Source: Lachnoclostridium sp. UBA903 (GTDB lineage Bacteria > Bacillota > Clostridia > Lachnospirales > Lachnospiraceae). Taken from it: 64,000 nucleotides of DNA. Positions 1 through 9,069 of this stretch are shown here, in pieces. The stretch is taken from positions 25,205 through 89,204 of the forward strand of contig DBEP01000095.1 of the NCBI GenBank assembly GCA_002294045.1. Direction: 5' to 3'. The translations under genes were made by a program, and so were the position numbers. The notes under the pieces were generated by a model. That model saw only the letters and a list, made by a program, of their open reading frames with translations. It did not search any database and was not told the DNA's origin. Each line of letters begins with the position of its first letter. Within the stretch, counting starts at the first letter, position 1.

Positions 1-358
1 ACAGGGCATTTACCCTTGCTACCATCTGTCTTGGGCTAAAAGGTTTGGTCATGTAATCATCCGCACCGATATCCAATCCGTTTATGATATTTTCATCACT
101 GCTTTTCGCTGTCAGCATTATTATAGGGACCTTTGAACTTTTTCTGATTTCCTTGCAGACTTCTTCCCCCGTAATATCAGGCAGCATTAAATCCAGCAAA
201 ATTAAATCGATATTCTCATGGATAAATATCTTAAGTGCTTCCCGTCCGGTTGCCGCTTTATATACTTCATAGCCGCTGTTAATAAGATAGGACTCTATAA
301 ATTCCACTATTTTTACTTCATCCTCTACCACAAGAATTCTCTTTGTATCATTTCTCAC
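1..358 (-). CDS. OmpR/PhoB-type response regulator, receiver domain (3' part off window)
   Basis: Partial gene; only the first ~119 codons lie in the window. The translation begins MRNDTKRILVVEDE and shows a full receiver domain: the acidic pair ED near residue 11, the phospho-acceptor Asp in LILLDLMLPD, the conserved Thr in MLTAKS, and the Lys in YMTKPFSP. That layout is typical of OmpR/PhoB regulators, whose winged-helix DNA-binding half would lie beyond the left edge. The start is a GTG at 358-356, chosen because AGAGGTG sits seven bases upstream. A cognate histidine kinase would be expected further left. A direct repeat of the kind bound by this family lies at 4420-4441 in front of the copper genes, so control of that operon is possible but only inferred. 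Confidence 0.9.
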   Translation of the reverse strand, partial: MRNDTKRILVVEDEVKIVEFIESYLINSGYEVYKAATGREALKIFIHENIDLILLDLMLPDITGEEVCKEIRKSSKVPIIMLTAKSSDENIINGLDIGADDYMTKPFSPRQMVARVNAL

Positions 359-805
359 CGAATCACCTCTTTTTGGGTCTGTTTAACTTACAGCAGTCCA
401 TTCTCTCCTTACCGTATAATTCTTCGTTTTCCTTAGCCAATTGAAGCAGAAAGTTATGAATCGCTTTTTTTAATTTCCGAAACATTCTTAGTTCCCCCAT
501 ATTCTGCAAATTTTATGCAACACCATTGATATTTAATATTAATCCCGGGTTCCTATTTTCCGACAATTCTGTTTTTGTCTCCCGTTGCATTAAAAAACCT
601 GTATGGAAATAAATCGCACAGCAATTTTATTTTACGGAATTATAACTCTGTATATAATCACCTTCAGTATACTACAAATTACCGTTATTCACAATGTTCA
701 CAGTCCGCCGGTCGGGGCAAAGGCATTCCGAAGAAACTCTCAGGAGGAAAGCTGCTTACAAAAACAGCCTTCCTCCTGGGAGTATTCTCCGGTGTGTTTG
801 TCCTG
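359..805. other. Intergenic region with one terminator hairpin
   Basis: No convincing gene. Short reading frames here overlap in all frames and lack ribosome sites. The only clear structure is the hairpin at 741-778 that ends the lipoprotein gene. The AT-rich stretch at about 480-560 is presumably the promoter region of the response regulator, but no textbook -35/-10 pair stands out. Confidence 0.5.
738..783 (-). terminator. Intrinsic terminator of the lipoprotein gene
   Basis: Arms 741-754 and 765-778 pair over 14 bp in the minus-strand RNA with a single G-U wobble and a ten-base loop. The same sequence read on the plus strand gives an A-C mismatch, so the minus orientation is favoured. The T run after it (TTTCTT) is weak. 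It lies about 25 bases past the lipoprotein stop codon. Confidence 0.6.
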
Positions 806-1486
806 TTATTTCAAATCAAACGGTTTCAGGAGTTTGTCTACTTCCGTCATCTTCCCTCCGCCATCTACCGTTACCTTGCCGAATACCCATCCTTCTACTT
901 TGTCCGGGTCCACGCCTGCATCAATAAAGGGCTGGGGATTTAACACAAATACCATATCCTTATCATTTTTATCCATATCCTTGGCCCATTCAAACATATT
1001 CCCGTTGCCAAGTGATATTCCATAGTGGTCAAGCTGGGCATGATAGCCAATCTGTTCTCTGTTGGTATCCACAATTTTACGGAAAGTATCAATTGCCGCC
1101 GCATCACCGGAATAGGTAAATTCATCCTGGCTTAACTCATAAGGCATTCTGATTTTTCCTGCGGCGGAATCATAGACGTATTCGGCCGCAGGCAGTTTAT
1201 CCGCATCTAAGCCGGCATTCAGAAATGGTGCCGCATCAAATTCTACAACCGCATCCGGTACATCACTGCTAAAATCCTTACTCCACTCAAAACTTTCGCC
1301 GGTGGGGGAAACTAAAACCCAGGAATTTTTACTTTCGTCAAAGGTTACCCTGTCTCCTAACTCAATTATTAAAGACTCAAAGGATGTTACGGCTGTATTG
1401 CCGATTACGTCGGCCCGGTCACATGCGGTTAAAGCAGCGGCAAGGACAAGAACGGACGTAAGTACAGCTAATTTTCTTCTTATCAT
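806..1486 (-). CDS. Lipoprotein with two internal repeats, function unknown
   Basis: A 226-residue exported lipoprotein: Lys/Arg-rich start, hydrophobic core, and a lipobox ending in Cys22 (ALTAC). After the anchor the sequence is a tandem duplication. Residues about 58-113 (FEWSKD, then PFLNAGLDADKL, then a beta strand) match residues about 152-206 (FEWAKD, PFIDAGVDPDKV, then WVFGKV). Each copy ends in a short strand, so two similar beta-rich lobes at the cell surface are likely. I do not recognise the family. The start has GGAGGAAATGA in front of ATG. It sits 91 bases downstream of copA on the same strand and could be its last cistron, which would suggest a metal- or stress-related surface role, but no Cys/His/Met-rich metal site is visible. 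It ends at a hairpin terminator. Confidence 0.7.
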   Translation of the reverse strand: MIRRKLAVLTSVLVLAAALTACDRADVIGNTAVTSFESLIIELGDRVTFDESKNSWVLVSPTGESFEWSKDFSSDVPDAVVEFDAAPFLNAGLDADKLPAAEYVYDSAAGKIRMPYELSQDEFTYSGDAAAIDTFRKIVDTNREQIGYHAQLDHYGISLGNGNMFEWAKDMDKNDKDMVFVLNPQPFIDAGVDPDKVEGWVFGKVTVDGGGKMTEVDKLLKPFDLK

Positions 1487-1577
1487 TCATTTCCTCCATA
1501 CTATTAAGAGTGTGCCCTGATAGGTCGAAACCTCCGGGAATATTTTTTTACTGATTACTTATTTCATTAATTACTAA

Positions 1578-4043
1578 TTACTTATAGGGTTTAAATCTCT
1601 TTAGCCTTAAGGCATTGGTTAATACGGAAACAGAACTTAAGGACATGGCGGCGGCAGCCAGAATAGGATTTAGCTTGGGGCCTCCAAAGGCATAGAGAAT
1701 GCCTGCCGCTACAGGAATACCCGCTACATTGTAAGCAAATGCCCAAAACAGGTTCTGCTTGATATTACGGATGGTACTCTTGCTTAATTGAATTGCGGTC
1801 GGCACATCCATTAAATCACTCCTCATCAGGACAATATCCGCTGATTCCATGGCGACATCCGTGCCGGAACCAATGGCTATACCGATATCCGCCTGTGCAA
1901 GAGCAGGTGCATCATTAATACCGTCACCAACCATAGCAACTTTTTTACCTTCGGCTTGTAGCTTCTTTACCTCATTGGCTTTATCTTCCGGCAGCACTTC
2001 TGCCAAAATTCGGTCAATGCCGACCTGTCTTGCAATCGCTTCCGCAGTTCTTTTATTATCACCGGTAATCATGGCAACTTCAATTCCCATCTGGTGTAAT
2101 TTCTTAATGGCACCCGCACTGCTTTCCTTTACAATATCCGCTACTGCTATAATACCTGCCAGACTGCTGCCGAAGGAAATATACATAGGAGTTTTACCCT
2201 CCGAGGCCAGACGGTCCGATTCCGTTTCAAGGCTGCTAAGGTCTACCTCCTTGTTCAGCATTAATTTACGGTTGCCCAGATATACCACTTTGCCGTCCAG
2301 TTCCACTTCTATTCCATGTCCGGGTATATTATTAAACCGCTCAATCTTAATGATTTCCAGGTTCTCTTTTTCGGCACCTCTTACTATGGCTTCTCCAAGA
2401 GGATGCTCCGAACCTTTTTCTGCGGAAGCGGCTATCTGCAACAGCTTCTCTTTATCAATTATTTCCGTGGTAACAATATCGGTTACTTCCGGCCTTCCTT
2501 CCGTAATGGTACCTGTTTTATCAAATACGATAGTCTGTATCTTATGGGTGCTTTCCAGGGCTTCCCCGCCTTTAATCAAAACACCGTTTTCAGCACCCTT
2601 GCCGGTTCCCACCATAATGGCCGTAGGGGTTGCAAGTCCAAGGGCACAGGGGCAGGCAATTACCAAAACGGAAATAAATATGGTTAAGGCAAATACTTCT
2701 CCCTGGCCGCTTATATACCAGGCAAGAGCGGAAACAATCGCAATGGCAAATACAATCGGTACAAAATATCCGGAAACAATATCCGCCATTTGCGCAATCG
2801 GCGCTTTGGAGCCCTGTGCATCCTCAACCAGTTTTACTATCTGCGCCAGTGCCGTATCGCTGCCCACCTTGGTAGCCTTAAATTTAACAAGTCCGTTTTT
2901 ATTGATACTTGCACCGATTACCTTATCTCCCGCTTTCTTTTCAACAGGGATACTCTCACCGGTCAGCATGGATTCATCCACAGAAGAATGACCTTCCAGG
3001 ACTTCACCGTCCACCGGTATCTTTTCACCAGGTTTTACTAAAAGGATGTCCCCGACTTCCACTTCTTCAATGGGCATTTCTATTTCTCTGCCGTCCTGGA
3101 TTACAATAGCGGTTTTCGGCGCAAGGCCCATAAGCTTCTTAATGGCTTCCGAAGTTTTACCCTTGGAAACCGCTTCCAGGGATTTGCCTAATAATATCAG
3201 TGTTATAATGACACCTGCCGTTTCAAAATACAAGTCCTCCACATGTCCGAAATCCCCTGCGGCTATCCGGTAAGTGGAGTAAATACTGTAAACAACGGCA
3301 GCCAAGGTACCTATGGCAATTAAGGAATCCATATTGGGACTTTTTCTTAAAATGGCTTTAAAACCGACGGAATAAAATTTATTGCCTGCTGCCAGTACCG
3401 GAATTACCAGAAATAATTCCGCCAATGCATAAATCAACGGGTACTGCATGGGGTCGAGCCCCATGGGAAAGGGAAGTCTTACCCAGCTTATCATGGGAAC
3501 CATGGCGATATATAATAAAGGAACGGAAAATATGGTGGATACAATAAACTTAGTCCAAAGAATTCTTATCTCCTTCTGTTTCCGGATTCTGTCTTCGTCG
3601 GTTTTACTGCCCGTCTGGGCATCCAGCGCCTTATAGCCCGCTTTTGCAATGGCATCCTTAATCTCGGATAAACGGATTTTCTGCGGATCATATTTAATGG
3701 TGGCCTTCTCTGTTGCAAAATTGACAGAACCGCTTTCCACACCGTCCAGTTTATTTACTGCTTTTTCTATCGTTTTTGCGCAGGCAGCACAGGTCATTCC
3801 CGAAATAGCCATGGTAATTTCTTTGGCACCGGTATCCAAAAGGGCATGATATCCGGCTTTTTCAACCGCTGTTTTAATCATATCGGTGCTTACCCTGTTA
3901 TCGTCATATTGCAGGTGTAGCTTTTCCGTAGCAAAATTAACGTTGGCCGCAGATATACCTTCTAATTTTCCCACAGCCTTTTCAACGGCCTTGGCACACG
4001 CCGCACATGTCATACCTGTTATTTTAAGTTGTTCAGTCTTCAT
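1578..4043 (-). CDS. copA: Copper-exporting P1B-type ATPase
   Basis: About 821 residues, usual size for CopA. Two N-terminal heavy-metal-associated domains each carry GMTCAAC. Then come transmembrane helices, the actuator loop with TGES, the membrane metal site CPC in IACPCALG, the phosphorylation site DKTGT, the HP motif (SEHPLGE) of P1B ATPases, TGDN and the hinge [10 protein letters not shown]. Together these define a Cu+ exporter that pumps cytosolic copper out at the cost of ATP. The start is taken at 4043 (MKTEQLKI), where GGGAGAT precedes ATG at good spacing; a longer frame to 4070 has no ribosome site. It follows the small Cys-rich membrane protein by 34 bases, so the two form one operon. 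No CsoR/CopY gene or copper chaperone is present in the window. Confidence 0.95.
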   Translation of the reverse strand: MKTEQLKITGMTCAACAKAVEKAVGKLEGISAANVNFATEKLHLQYDDNRVSTDMIKTAVEKAGYHALLDTGAKEITMAISGMTCAACAKTIEKAVNKLDGVESGSVNFATEKATIKYDPQKIRLSEIKDAIAKAGYKALDAQTGSKTDEDRIRKQKEIRILWTKFIVSTIFSVPLLYIAMVPMISWVRLPFPMGLDPMQYPLIYALAELFLVIPVLAAGNKFYSVGFKAILRKSPNMDSLIAIGTLAAVVYSIYSTYRIAAGDFGHVEDLYFETAGVIITLILLGKSLEAVSKGKTSEAIKKLMGLAPKTAIVIQDGREIEMPIEEVEVGDILLVKPGEKIPVDGEVLEGHSSVDESMLTGESIPVEKKAGDKVIGASINKNGLVKFKATKVGSDTALAQIVKLVEDAQGSKAPIAQMADIVSGYFVPIVFAIAIVSALAWYISGQGEVFALTIFISVLVIACPCALGLATPTAIMVGTGKGAENGVLIKGGEALESTHKIQTIVFDKTGTITEGRPEVTDIVTTEIIDKEKLLQIAASAEKGSEHPLGEAIVRGAEKENLEIIKIERFNNIPGHGIEVELDGKVVYLGNRKLMLNKEVDLSSLETESDRLASEGKTPMYISFGSSLAGIIAVADIVKESSAGAIKKLHQMGIEVAMITGDNKRTAEAIARQVGIDRILAEVLPEDKANEVKKLQAEGKKVAMVGDGINDAPALAQADIGIAIGSGTDVAMESADIVLMRSDLMDVPTAIQLSKSTIRNIKQNLFWAFAYNVAGIPVAAGILYAFGGPKLNPILAAAAMSLSSVSVLTNALRLKRFKPYK

Positions 4044-4077
4044 TTTATCTCCCATCTGCGCGACCGGCACGCATTTT

Positions 4078-4362
4078 TTATCTTATCTCTTCTTTCTTCT
4101 CCTCTTCGTGACAGCAGCCTTTCTTTTTGCCTCCCCGGAACATGCTGAACATCATAACTCCCATCATAATGGGACAAATCAGGGAAGATAAACCGGATAT
4201 AAATCCGTTGGCGGCCGCATTATTAATATTCAAAAGGGGCAGAACCGTCAGAATTATAATTGGAAGCAAACAGCAGATACTCATCATTCCCAGATGTTTT
4301 AAGGGATTATGGCTGCTCCTTTCGTTATCTGCCGTACCGTTGTTGCTATTTTTAAAAGACAT
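4078..4362 (-). CDS. Small Cys-rich membrane protein of the copper operon
   Basis: A 94-residue protein starting at an ATG with AGGAGG seven bases upstream. Two hydrophobic segments (about residues 24-46 and 53-73) are separated by a short polar turn. The first contains CC next to Met residues (MMSICCLLP), the second has MMGVMM, and the tail reads [15 protein letters not shown]. Cys, Met and His placed this way suit soft-metal binding. I do not recognise a named family. Position as first gene of an operon with copA supports a role in copper handling, for example binding the ion at the membrane for CopA; this is inference from neighbourhood and composition. Confidence 0.75.
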   Translation of the reverse strand: MSFKNSNNGTADNERSSHNPLKHLGMMSICCLLPIIILTVLPLLNINNAAANGFISGLSSLICPIMMGVMMFSMFRGGKKKGCCHEEEKKEEIR

Positions 4363-4419
4363 ATCATTTCCTCCTATCCTATCGGAATACTTATTCGGTA
4401 GTTAGTATGGTAACAGAGG

Positions 4420-4441
4420 TTTATGGATTTTTTATGGATAT
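4420..4441. promoter_or_regulatory. 11-bp direct repeat upstream of the copper operon
   Basis: TTTATGGATTT followed immediately by TTTATGGATAT. Two 11-bp repeats one helical turn apart are the usual target shape for OmpR/PhoB-family regulators. The site is about 60 bases upstream of the small membrane protein that begins the copA operon. The regulator could be the one at the left edge of the window; this is inference. Confidence 0.4.
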
Positions 4442-4582
4442 CATTCAATATTTAACAGAAATTTACCAAATATCCTGTTGCGCTGTACGTTAGGTATATT
4501 CTTAGGACGCATTTTTTACCCTACGGGATAGGCTCCAATAAAAAACTTATTCTTATTATCTTATATAAGACAAGCTTTTATT

Positions 4583-4672
4583 AGAGTGTTTTGAAAAATT
4601 CTTGTGCCAGGCCGGACACTCCAATTTGCGGGAGACAAGGAGCGGTTTTTGGAGCGTAGTGGTGCTATAGCA
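4583..4672. repeat. Dispersed intergenic element, copy A (right end missing)
   Basis: Begins AGAGTGTTTTGAAAAATTC, then CTTGTGCCAGGCCGGA, a variable CACTCC block, TTGCGGGAGACAAGGAGCG, TTTTTGGAGCG and TAGTGGTGC. It aligns over most of its length with copy C at 35309-35419, but lacks the second inverted-repeat arm. Copies B (about 33331) and D (47502-47560) share its first part. Confidence 0.6.
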
Positions 4673-4780
4673 AAAAAAAACATTATTAATCTGATTTTAA
4701 TTTACTACTCATGAAAATTATAGTACAATAAATTACCAAAGTATAAAGTTGTAATATATTGAAAAAATAGAGAAAGGTGG

Positions 4781-4936
4781 TATAAATTATAACTTACATT
4801 CTTCCGCGAATATTGCTAAAGATTTATACGGCAGCTCCGGCTCTTACGTGCCGTTATTTACGGCAGGTTTGGGACCGGCACGAGATACTTACTCAGGCTG
4901 AACTACTTAACGGCTTGGGTCTATTGTATTAAAATT
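4781..4936 (+). other. Possible structured 5' leader of the P2A ATPase
   Basis: The stretch can form competing pairings: GCCGT 4850-4854 with ACGGC 4860-4864; GTGCCG 4848-4853 with CGGCAC 4876-4881; and GCCGTTA 4850-4856 with TAACGGC 4908-4914. Since the first arm is shared, the folds exclude one another, as in riboswitches and attenuators. It does not match the yybP-ykoY (Mn), M-box (Mg) or NiCo motifs as I know them. One frame is also open for about 40 codons without a start codon, so a decayed coding remnant cannot be excluded. Confidence 0.35.
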
Positions 4937-4954
4937 ATGAAAGAGGTGATTTAT

Positions 4955-7621
4955 ATGTGGTTTTCAAAATCCACGGAAGAAATTTTTCAAGAATTCAATG
5001 TTAACCCTTTAACCGGTCTTACCAGTCAGGAAGCCATGGCACGGCTTGATAAGTACGGTATGAATAAGCTGAAGGGAAAGCCCAAAAGAAGCCTGTTTTC
5101 TCTTTTCCTGTCACAGCTTAAGGATATGTTGATTTACGTTCTTTTGGGGGCTGCCGTAATTACACTGTTTATCAGTGAATATGTGGATGCCGTCATTATT
5201 ATTCTGGTAGTTATTTTAAATGCGGTTATCGGTGTTATTCAGGAAGCCAAGGCAGAAAAGGCCGTGGAAGCTCTTAAACAAATGACTACCCCAAAGTCTC
5301 TGGTCCTAAGAGACGGTGAAGTAAAAGAAATTAATTCGGAAGAAGTCGTACCGGGGGATATTGTTGTCCTGGATGCCGGCCGCTATGTATCGGCTGATTT
5401 AAGATTAATTGAAAGTGCCAATCTCCAGATTGAGGAGTCCGCCCTGACCGGGGAATCCGTTCCTTCCGCAAAGGATGCGGCCATACTGATTCAAGATCCC
5501 AAAACTCCCATTGGTGATAAGGTAAATATGGCATTTATGTCCACTCTTGCAACCTACGGCCGCGGTAAAGGTGTTGCGGTTGCAACAGCCATGGATACGG
5601 AAATCGGTAAAATAGCTAAAATTCTGGATGAGGACAATGATGAAATGACTCCTCTCCAAAAAAGGCTGGATGAACTGGGAAGGATTTTAGGCTTCATTGC
5701 CATTGGCATCTGTGCCGTTATATTCATTATAGCAATCATCCAGAAAAGAGAATTGTTTGATATGTTCTTAACGGCTATAAGCCTGGCCGTCGCCGCCATT
5801 CCCGAAGGCCTGGCCGCTATTGTTGCCATTGTGCTGGCCCTTGGCGTAACCCGGATGTCCAGAATCAACGCCATAGTTAAGAAATTGCCGGCCGTGGAAA
5901 CTTTGGGTTCCGTCAACATCATTTGCTCCGATAAAACAGGAACCCTTACACAAAACAAAATGACCGTGGTAAAACAGTATACCCTCCACAATCTAAAAGA
6001 TATTCCCACAGAAAATAAGACACCCATGGAGGCCGGAAAGGATGAGGCAGACCTGATAAAATCCTTTGTTTTATGTTCCGATGCCACTTTTGAAAACGGC
6101 CAGGGAACAGGCGATCCCACTGAGGTAGCTCTGATCCTGTTAGGGGAACGCTTTCATCTTCCAAAAGCAGATTTAAATGCCAGACATCAGAGAGTTTCTG
6201 AAAAACCCTTTGATTCCGACCGAAAATTAATGTCTACTTTAAATAAAGAAGGAACCGGCTACCGCGTCCATACTAAGGGTGCCCTTGATAATTTATTAAA
6301 CATTTCAACTTCTGCCCTTGTAAATGGCCAAGTCGTCCCATTAACAGAAGAATTAAAAGCAGTTTATTTAAGAATAACGGAAGAAATGTCCGACGATGCC
6401 CTCAGAGTCCTTGGAGCCGCATATAAAGATACCGGCAGCATAATCAGCCCTGACGACATGGAAAAAGATCTGACTCTTATAGGACTTGTAGGTATGATCG
6501 ATCCGCCCAGACTTGAAGTGAAGGATTCTATAAAAGAAGCAAAAGCAGCAGGTATTACACCTATCATGATTACCGGCGACCATAAAAATACTGCCGTGGC
6601 CATTGCAAAGGAACTTGGGATTGCAACATCCCTCGGGCAAAGTATAACCGGTACAGAGATTGACGGGTTCTCCGATGAGGAGTTTTCCGGTAAAATAAAC
6701 GACTACCGTGTATTTGCCAGAGTGTCCCCCGAACATAAGGTTAAAATCGTTAAGGCATTTAAATCCCACGGAAATATCGTATCCATGACCGGTGACGGTG
6801 TAAATGATGCTCCTTCCTTAAAGTATGCGGATATCGGCGTGGCCATGGGAATTACGGGTACGGATGTGGCAAAAGGCGCCAGTGATATGATTCTGACGGA
6901 TGATAATTTTACAACCATTGTCAATGCGATTGAAGAAGGGCGCAATATCTATAATAACATTAAGAAATCCGTTATTTTTTTACTGTCCTGCAATTTGGGC
7001 GAAGTGGTTACCATCCTTGCCTCCATCCTGTTCTTCTGGCCGATTCCCTTAATACCGACACAGATTCTCTGGATCAACCTGATAACCGATTCCCTGCCGG
7101 CTATTGCCCTTGGAATTGATCCGGGTGATAAAGATGTGATGAAAAAAAAGCCCCGGGATCCAAAGGAAAGCTTTTTTGCAAAGGGTGCCGGATTCCGGGC
7201 AGTTGTAGGAGGCCTTTTAATTGGTATCTTAACCCTGACCGCCTTTTACTTTGGACTTGCTGAACACGGATACAGTCTGGGTGCGGACAATATCCCAGAG
7301 GATGTTTTAACCTATGCCAGAACAATGGCCTTTGTGGTACTGGCCGCTTCCCAGCTGTTCTATTCCTTAACTATGCGGAATGCTTCCAAATCCATATTCC
7401 GGATCGGGCTGTTCTCCAACAAGTACCTGATTGGTTCCATTGTTATAGGATTTTTCCTGCAGGTAGTCGTAATCTCCGTACCATTTCTGGCCGACGCATT
7501 TAAAGTGCGTAATTTAAGCTTAAGGGATTGGGGCCTCGTTATCTTATTTGCATTAATTCCTTTCCTGATAAACGAATTAATTAAGGTATTTATCAGAAAA
7601 GGAAAGAACAATAACCTATAG
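4955..7621 (+). CDS. P2A-type cation ATPase, calcium-transporting type
   Basis: About 888 residues, usual for bacterial SERCA/PMCA-like pumps. Domains in order: N-terminal cation ATPase domain (LTGLTSQEAMARL), first membrane pair, actuator domain with TGES, membrane helix 4 with the calcium-site motif PEGL in AAIPEGLAAIV, phosphorylation site DKTGTLTQNKM, nucleotide domain, TGDH, hinge GDGVNDAPSLK, and six C-terminal helices with NLITDSLPA. It should expel Ca2+ (or a similar divalent ion) from the cytosol. The start at 4955 is preferred over 4937 because AGAGGTG lies seven bases before it. Its stop codon overlaps the end of the convergent trkH gene by six bases, so no terminator separates them. 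Confidence 0.92.
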   Translation: MWFSKSTEEIFQEFNVNPLTGLTSQEAMARLDKYGMNKLKGKPKRSLFSLFLSQLKDMLIYVLLGAAVITLFISEYVDAVIIILVVILNAVIGVIQEAKAEKAVEALKQMTTPKSLVLRDGEVKEINSEEVVPGDIVVLDAGRYVSADLRLIESANLQIEESALTGESVPSAKDAAILIQDPKTPIGDKVNMAFMSTLATYGRGKGVAVATAMDTEIGKIAKILDEDNDEMTPLQKRLDELGRILGFIAIGICAVIFIIAIIQKRELFDMFLTAISLAVAAIPEGLAAIVAIVLALGVTRMSRINAIVKKLPAVETLGSVNIICSDKTGTLTQNKMTVVKQYTLHNLKDIPTENKTPMEAGKDEADLIKSFVLCSDATFENGQGTGDPTEVALILLGERFHLPKADLNARHQRVSEKPFDSDRKLMSTLNKEGTGYRVHTKGALDNLLNISTSALVNGQVVPLTEELKAVYLRITEEMSDDALRVLGAAYKDTGSIISPDDMEKDLTLIGLVGMIDPPRLEVKDSIKEAKAAGITPIMITGDHKNTAVAIAKELGIATSLGQSITGTEIDGFSDEEFSGKINDYRVFARVSPEHKVKIVKAFKSHGNIVSMTGDGVNDAPSLKYADIGVAMGITGTDVAKGASDMILTDDNFTTIVNAIEEGRNIYNNIKKSVIFLLSCNLGEVVTILASILFFWPIPLIPTQILWINLITDSLPAIALGIDPGDKDVMKKKPRDPKESFFAKGAGFRAVVGGLLIGILTLTAFYFGLAEHGYSLGADNIPEDVLTYARTMAFVVLAASQLFYSLTMRNASKSIFRIGLFSNKYLIGSIVIGFFLQVVVISVPFLADAFKVRNLSLRDWGLVILFALIPFLINELIKVFIRKGKNNNL

Positions 7622-9058
7622 TTTCTTCCAGGCATTCATATTAAACATAAGCAATACGGGAAATATCTCAAGACGTCCGATTAGCATACAAAGAGATAGT
7701 ATAATTTTACTGAAATCCGAAAAAAACGAAAAGTTCCCCAAAGGTCCTGCAAGTCCAAATGCAGGACCTACATTGCTTATTGCTGTTAGAACCGCTGAAA
7801 ATGATGTTTCAAAATCATAATTATCAAAGGAGATCAGTGTGGTTGAAACGCCCATAATAAGGAAATAGACAAAGCAAAAGGTTCCGATACCTGATATCTG
7901 TACCTCATCAATGATTTTTCCGTCCGCCTTTATCGGAACAATAGATCTGGGATGGATCATTTTTGCAACCATACGTTTTACATCCTTTAACATAATAAAT
8001 AGCCGTATCTGCTTTAACCCGCCTGCCGTAGAACCCGCACAGCTTCCCGTAAACATCAAAGCAATGAGAATTGTCTTGCTAAGCGCCGGCCATTTATTAT
8101 AATCCGTTGTCGAATAGCCTGTAGTTGATATGATGGAGGTAACCTGGAAAAAAGACTGGTAAAATGACTCCCACATAGTCCCATACATTCCACGTATATT
8201 AAACATAATAATTAAAGTTGCCGACCCTATCAGGAACAAAAATAATTTTACCTCACTGTTTTTCTTAACCTCCGAAAAGTTCCTCCTCAGAATCTGAAAA
8301 TAGACAGTAAAATTAACACCGAATATAACCATAAAAACAGACAGTATCATATAAATCAAAGGACTTCCGTAATAGGCAATACTATTATTTTTAATTCCGA
8401 AACCACCTGTTCCGGCCGTACCAAGCGCATGAATTACAGAATCATATACCGGCATCCCGGCCAGAATTAAACACAGGATACACAAAGCCGTAAGGATAAA
8501 GTAAATTCCATATAGTATTTTCGATGTATCTTTAATTTTAGGCACCAGCTTACCAGGAGACGGTCCCGGTGATTCTGCCTTTAAAATGTACTGGGTACTT
8601 CCGTTCATGGATGGCAGTAAAGCAAGGAAAAAAACCAATATGCCCATTCCCCCGAACCAATGGGTAAAACTTCTCCAAAACAGCAGCCCTCTGGGCAAAA
8701 CTTCCACATCTGTAAGAATACTGGAACCTGTGGTAGTAAATCCGGACATGCTTTCAAAGAGACAATCTATAAATGACGGGATTGCACCGTGAATAAAAAA
8801 CGGAAGTCCGCCGAAAACAGCAAGAAGAACCCAGGCCAGTGATACAATCATCATACCGTCCCTTGCAAATAATTTTGTTTTGACGGATTTTATTAAAGAA
8901 AGTAATAATCCTAAGATAAGCAGGATTACCATGGTAATAAAAAACGATAAGGTATCGCCGTCTCCATAAATAATTGAAACGATAAGGGAGGGAATCATTA
9001 GTGCCGCTTCTAATAACAGTACCTTACCGAGTATATGTATAACCAGTCTGTAATTCAT
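7616..9058 (-). CDS. trkH: TrkH/KtrB-type potassium channel subunit
   Basis: A 480-residue integral membrane protein with the four-fold M1-P-M2 repeat of the Trk/Ktr/HKT superfamily. The four pore loops each show the filter glycine: TTTGSS, TAGTGGFG, STTGYST and SNVGPAFG. It forms the K+ pathway and needs a cytosolic TrkA/KtrA gating subunit, which is encoded 11 bases upstream in the same operon. The start ATG at 9058 follows GGGGATATAGTT. The 3' end overlaps the convergent P2A ATPase gene by six bases. Length and the TrkA partner with two tandem RCK units favour the TrkH rather than the KtrB subtype. Confidence 0.93.
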   Translation of the reverse strand: MNYRLVIHILGKVLLLEAALMIPSLIVSIIYGDGDTLSFFITMVILLILGLLLSLIKSVKTKLFARDGMMIVSLAWVLLAVFGGLPFFIHGAIPSFIDCLFESMSGFTTTGSSILTDVEVLPRGLLFWRSFTHWFGGMGILVFFLALLPSMNGSTQYILKAESPGPSPGKLVPKIKDTSKILYGIYFILTALCILCLILAGMPVYDSVIHALGTAGTGGFGIKNNSIAYYGSPLIYMILSVFMVIFGVNFTVYFQILRRNFSEVKKNSEVKLFLFLIGSATLIIMFNIRGMYGTMWESFYQSFFQVTSIISTTGYSTTDYNKWPALSKTILIALMFTGSCAGSTAGGLKQIRLFIMLKDVKRMVAKMIHPRSIVPIKADGKIIDEVQISGIGTFCFVYFLIMGVSTTLISFDNYDFETSFSAVLTAISNVGPAFGLAGPLGNFSFFSDFSKIILSLCMLIGRLEIFPVLLMFNMNAWKKL

Positions 9059-9069
9059 AACTATATCCC

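Noticed and set aside
1849..2991. Long plus-strand open frame of 380 codons
   Set aside because: It lies antisense to copA, has low-complexity Ser/Pro/Ile composition expected from a shadow frame, and no ribosome site.
4781..4936. Mn (yybP-ykoY), Mg (M-box) or NiCo riboswitch
   Set aside because: The conserved strings of those classes (for example GGGGAGTA and AAGACC, or the M-box core) are absent; only unassigned pairings are seen.
5554..6120. 188-codon minus-strand frame
   Set aside because: Antisense shadow of the P2A ATPase; no signals of its own.
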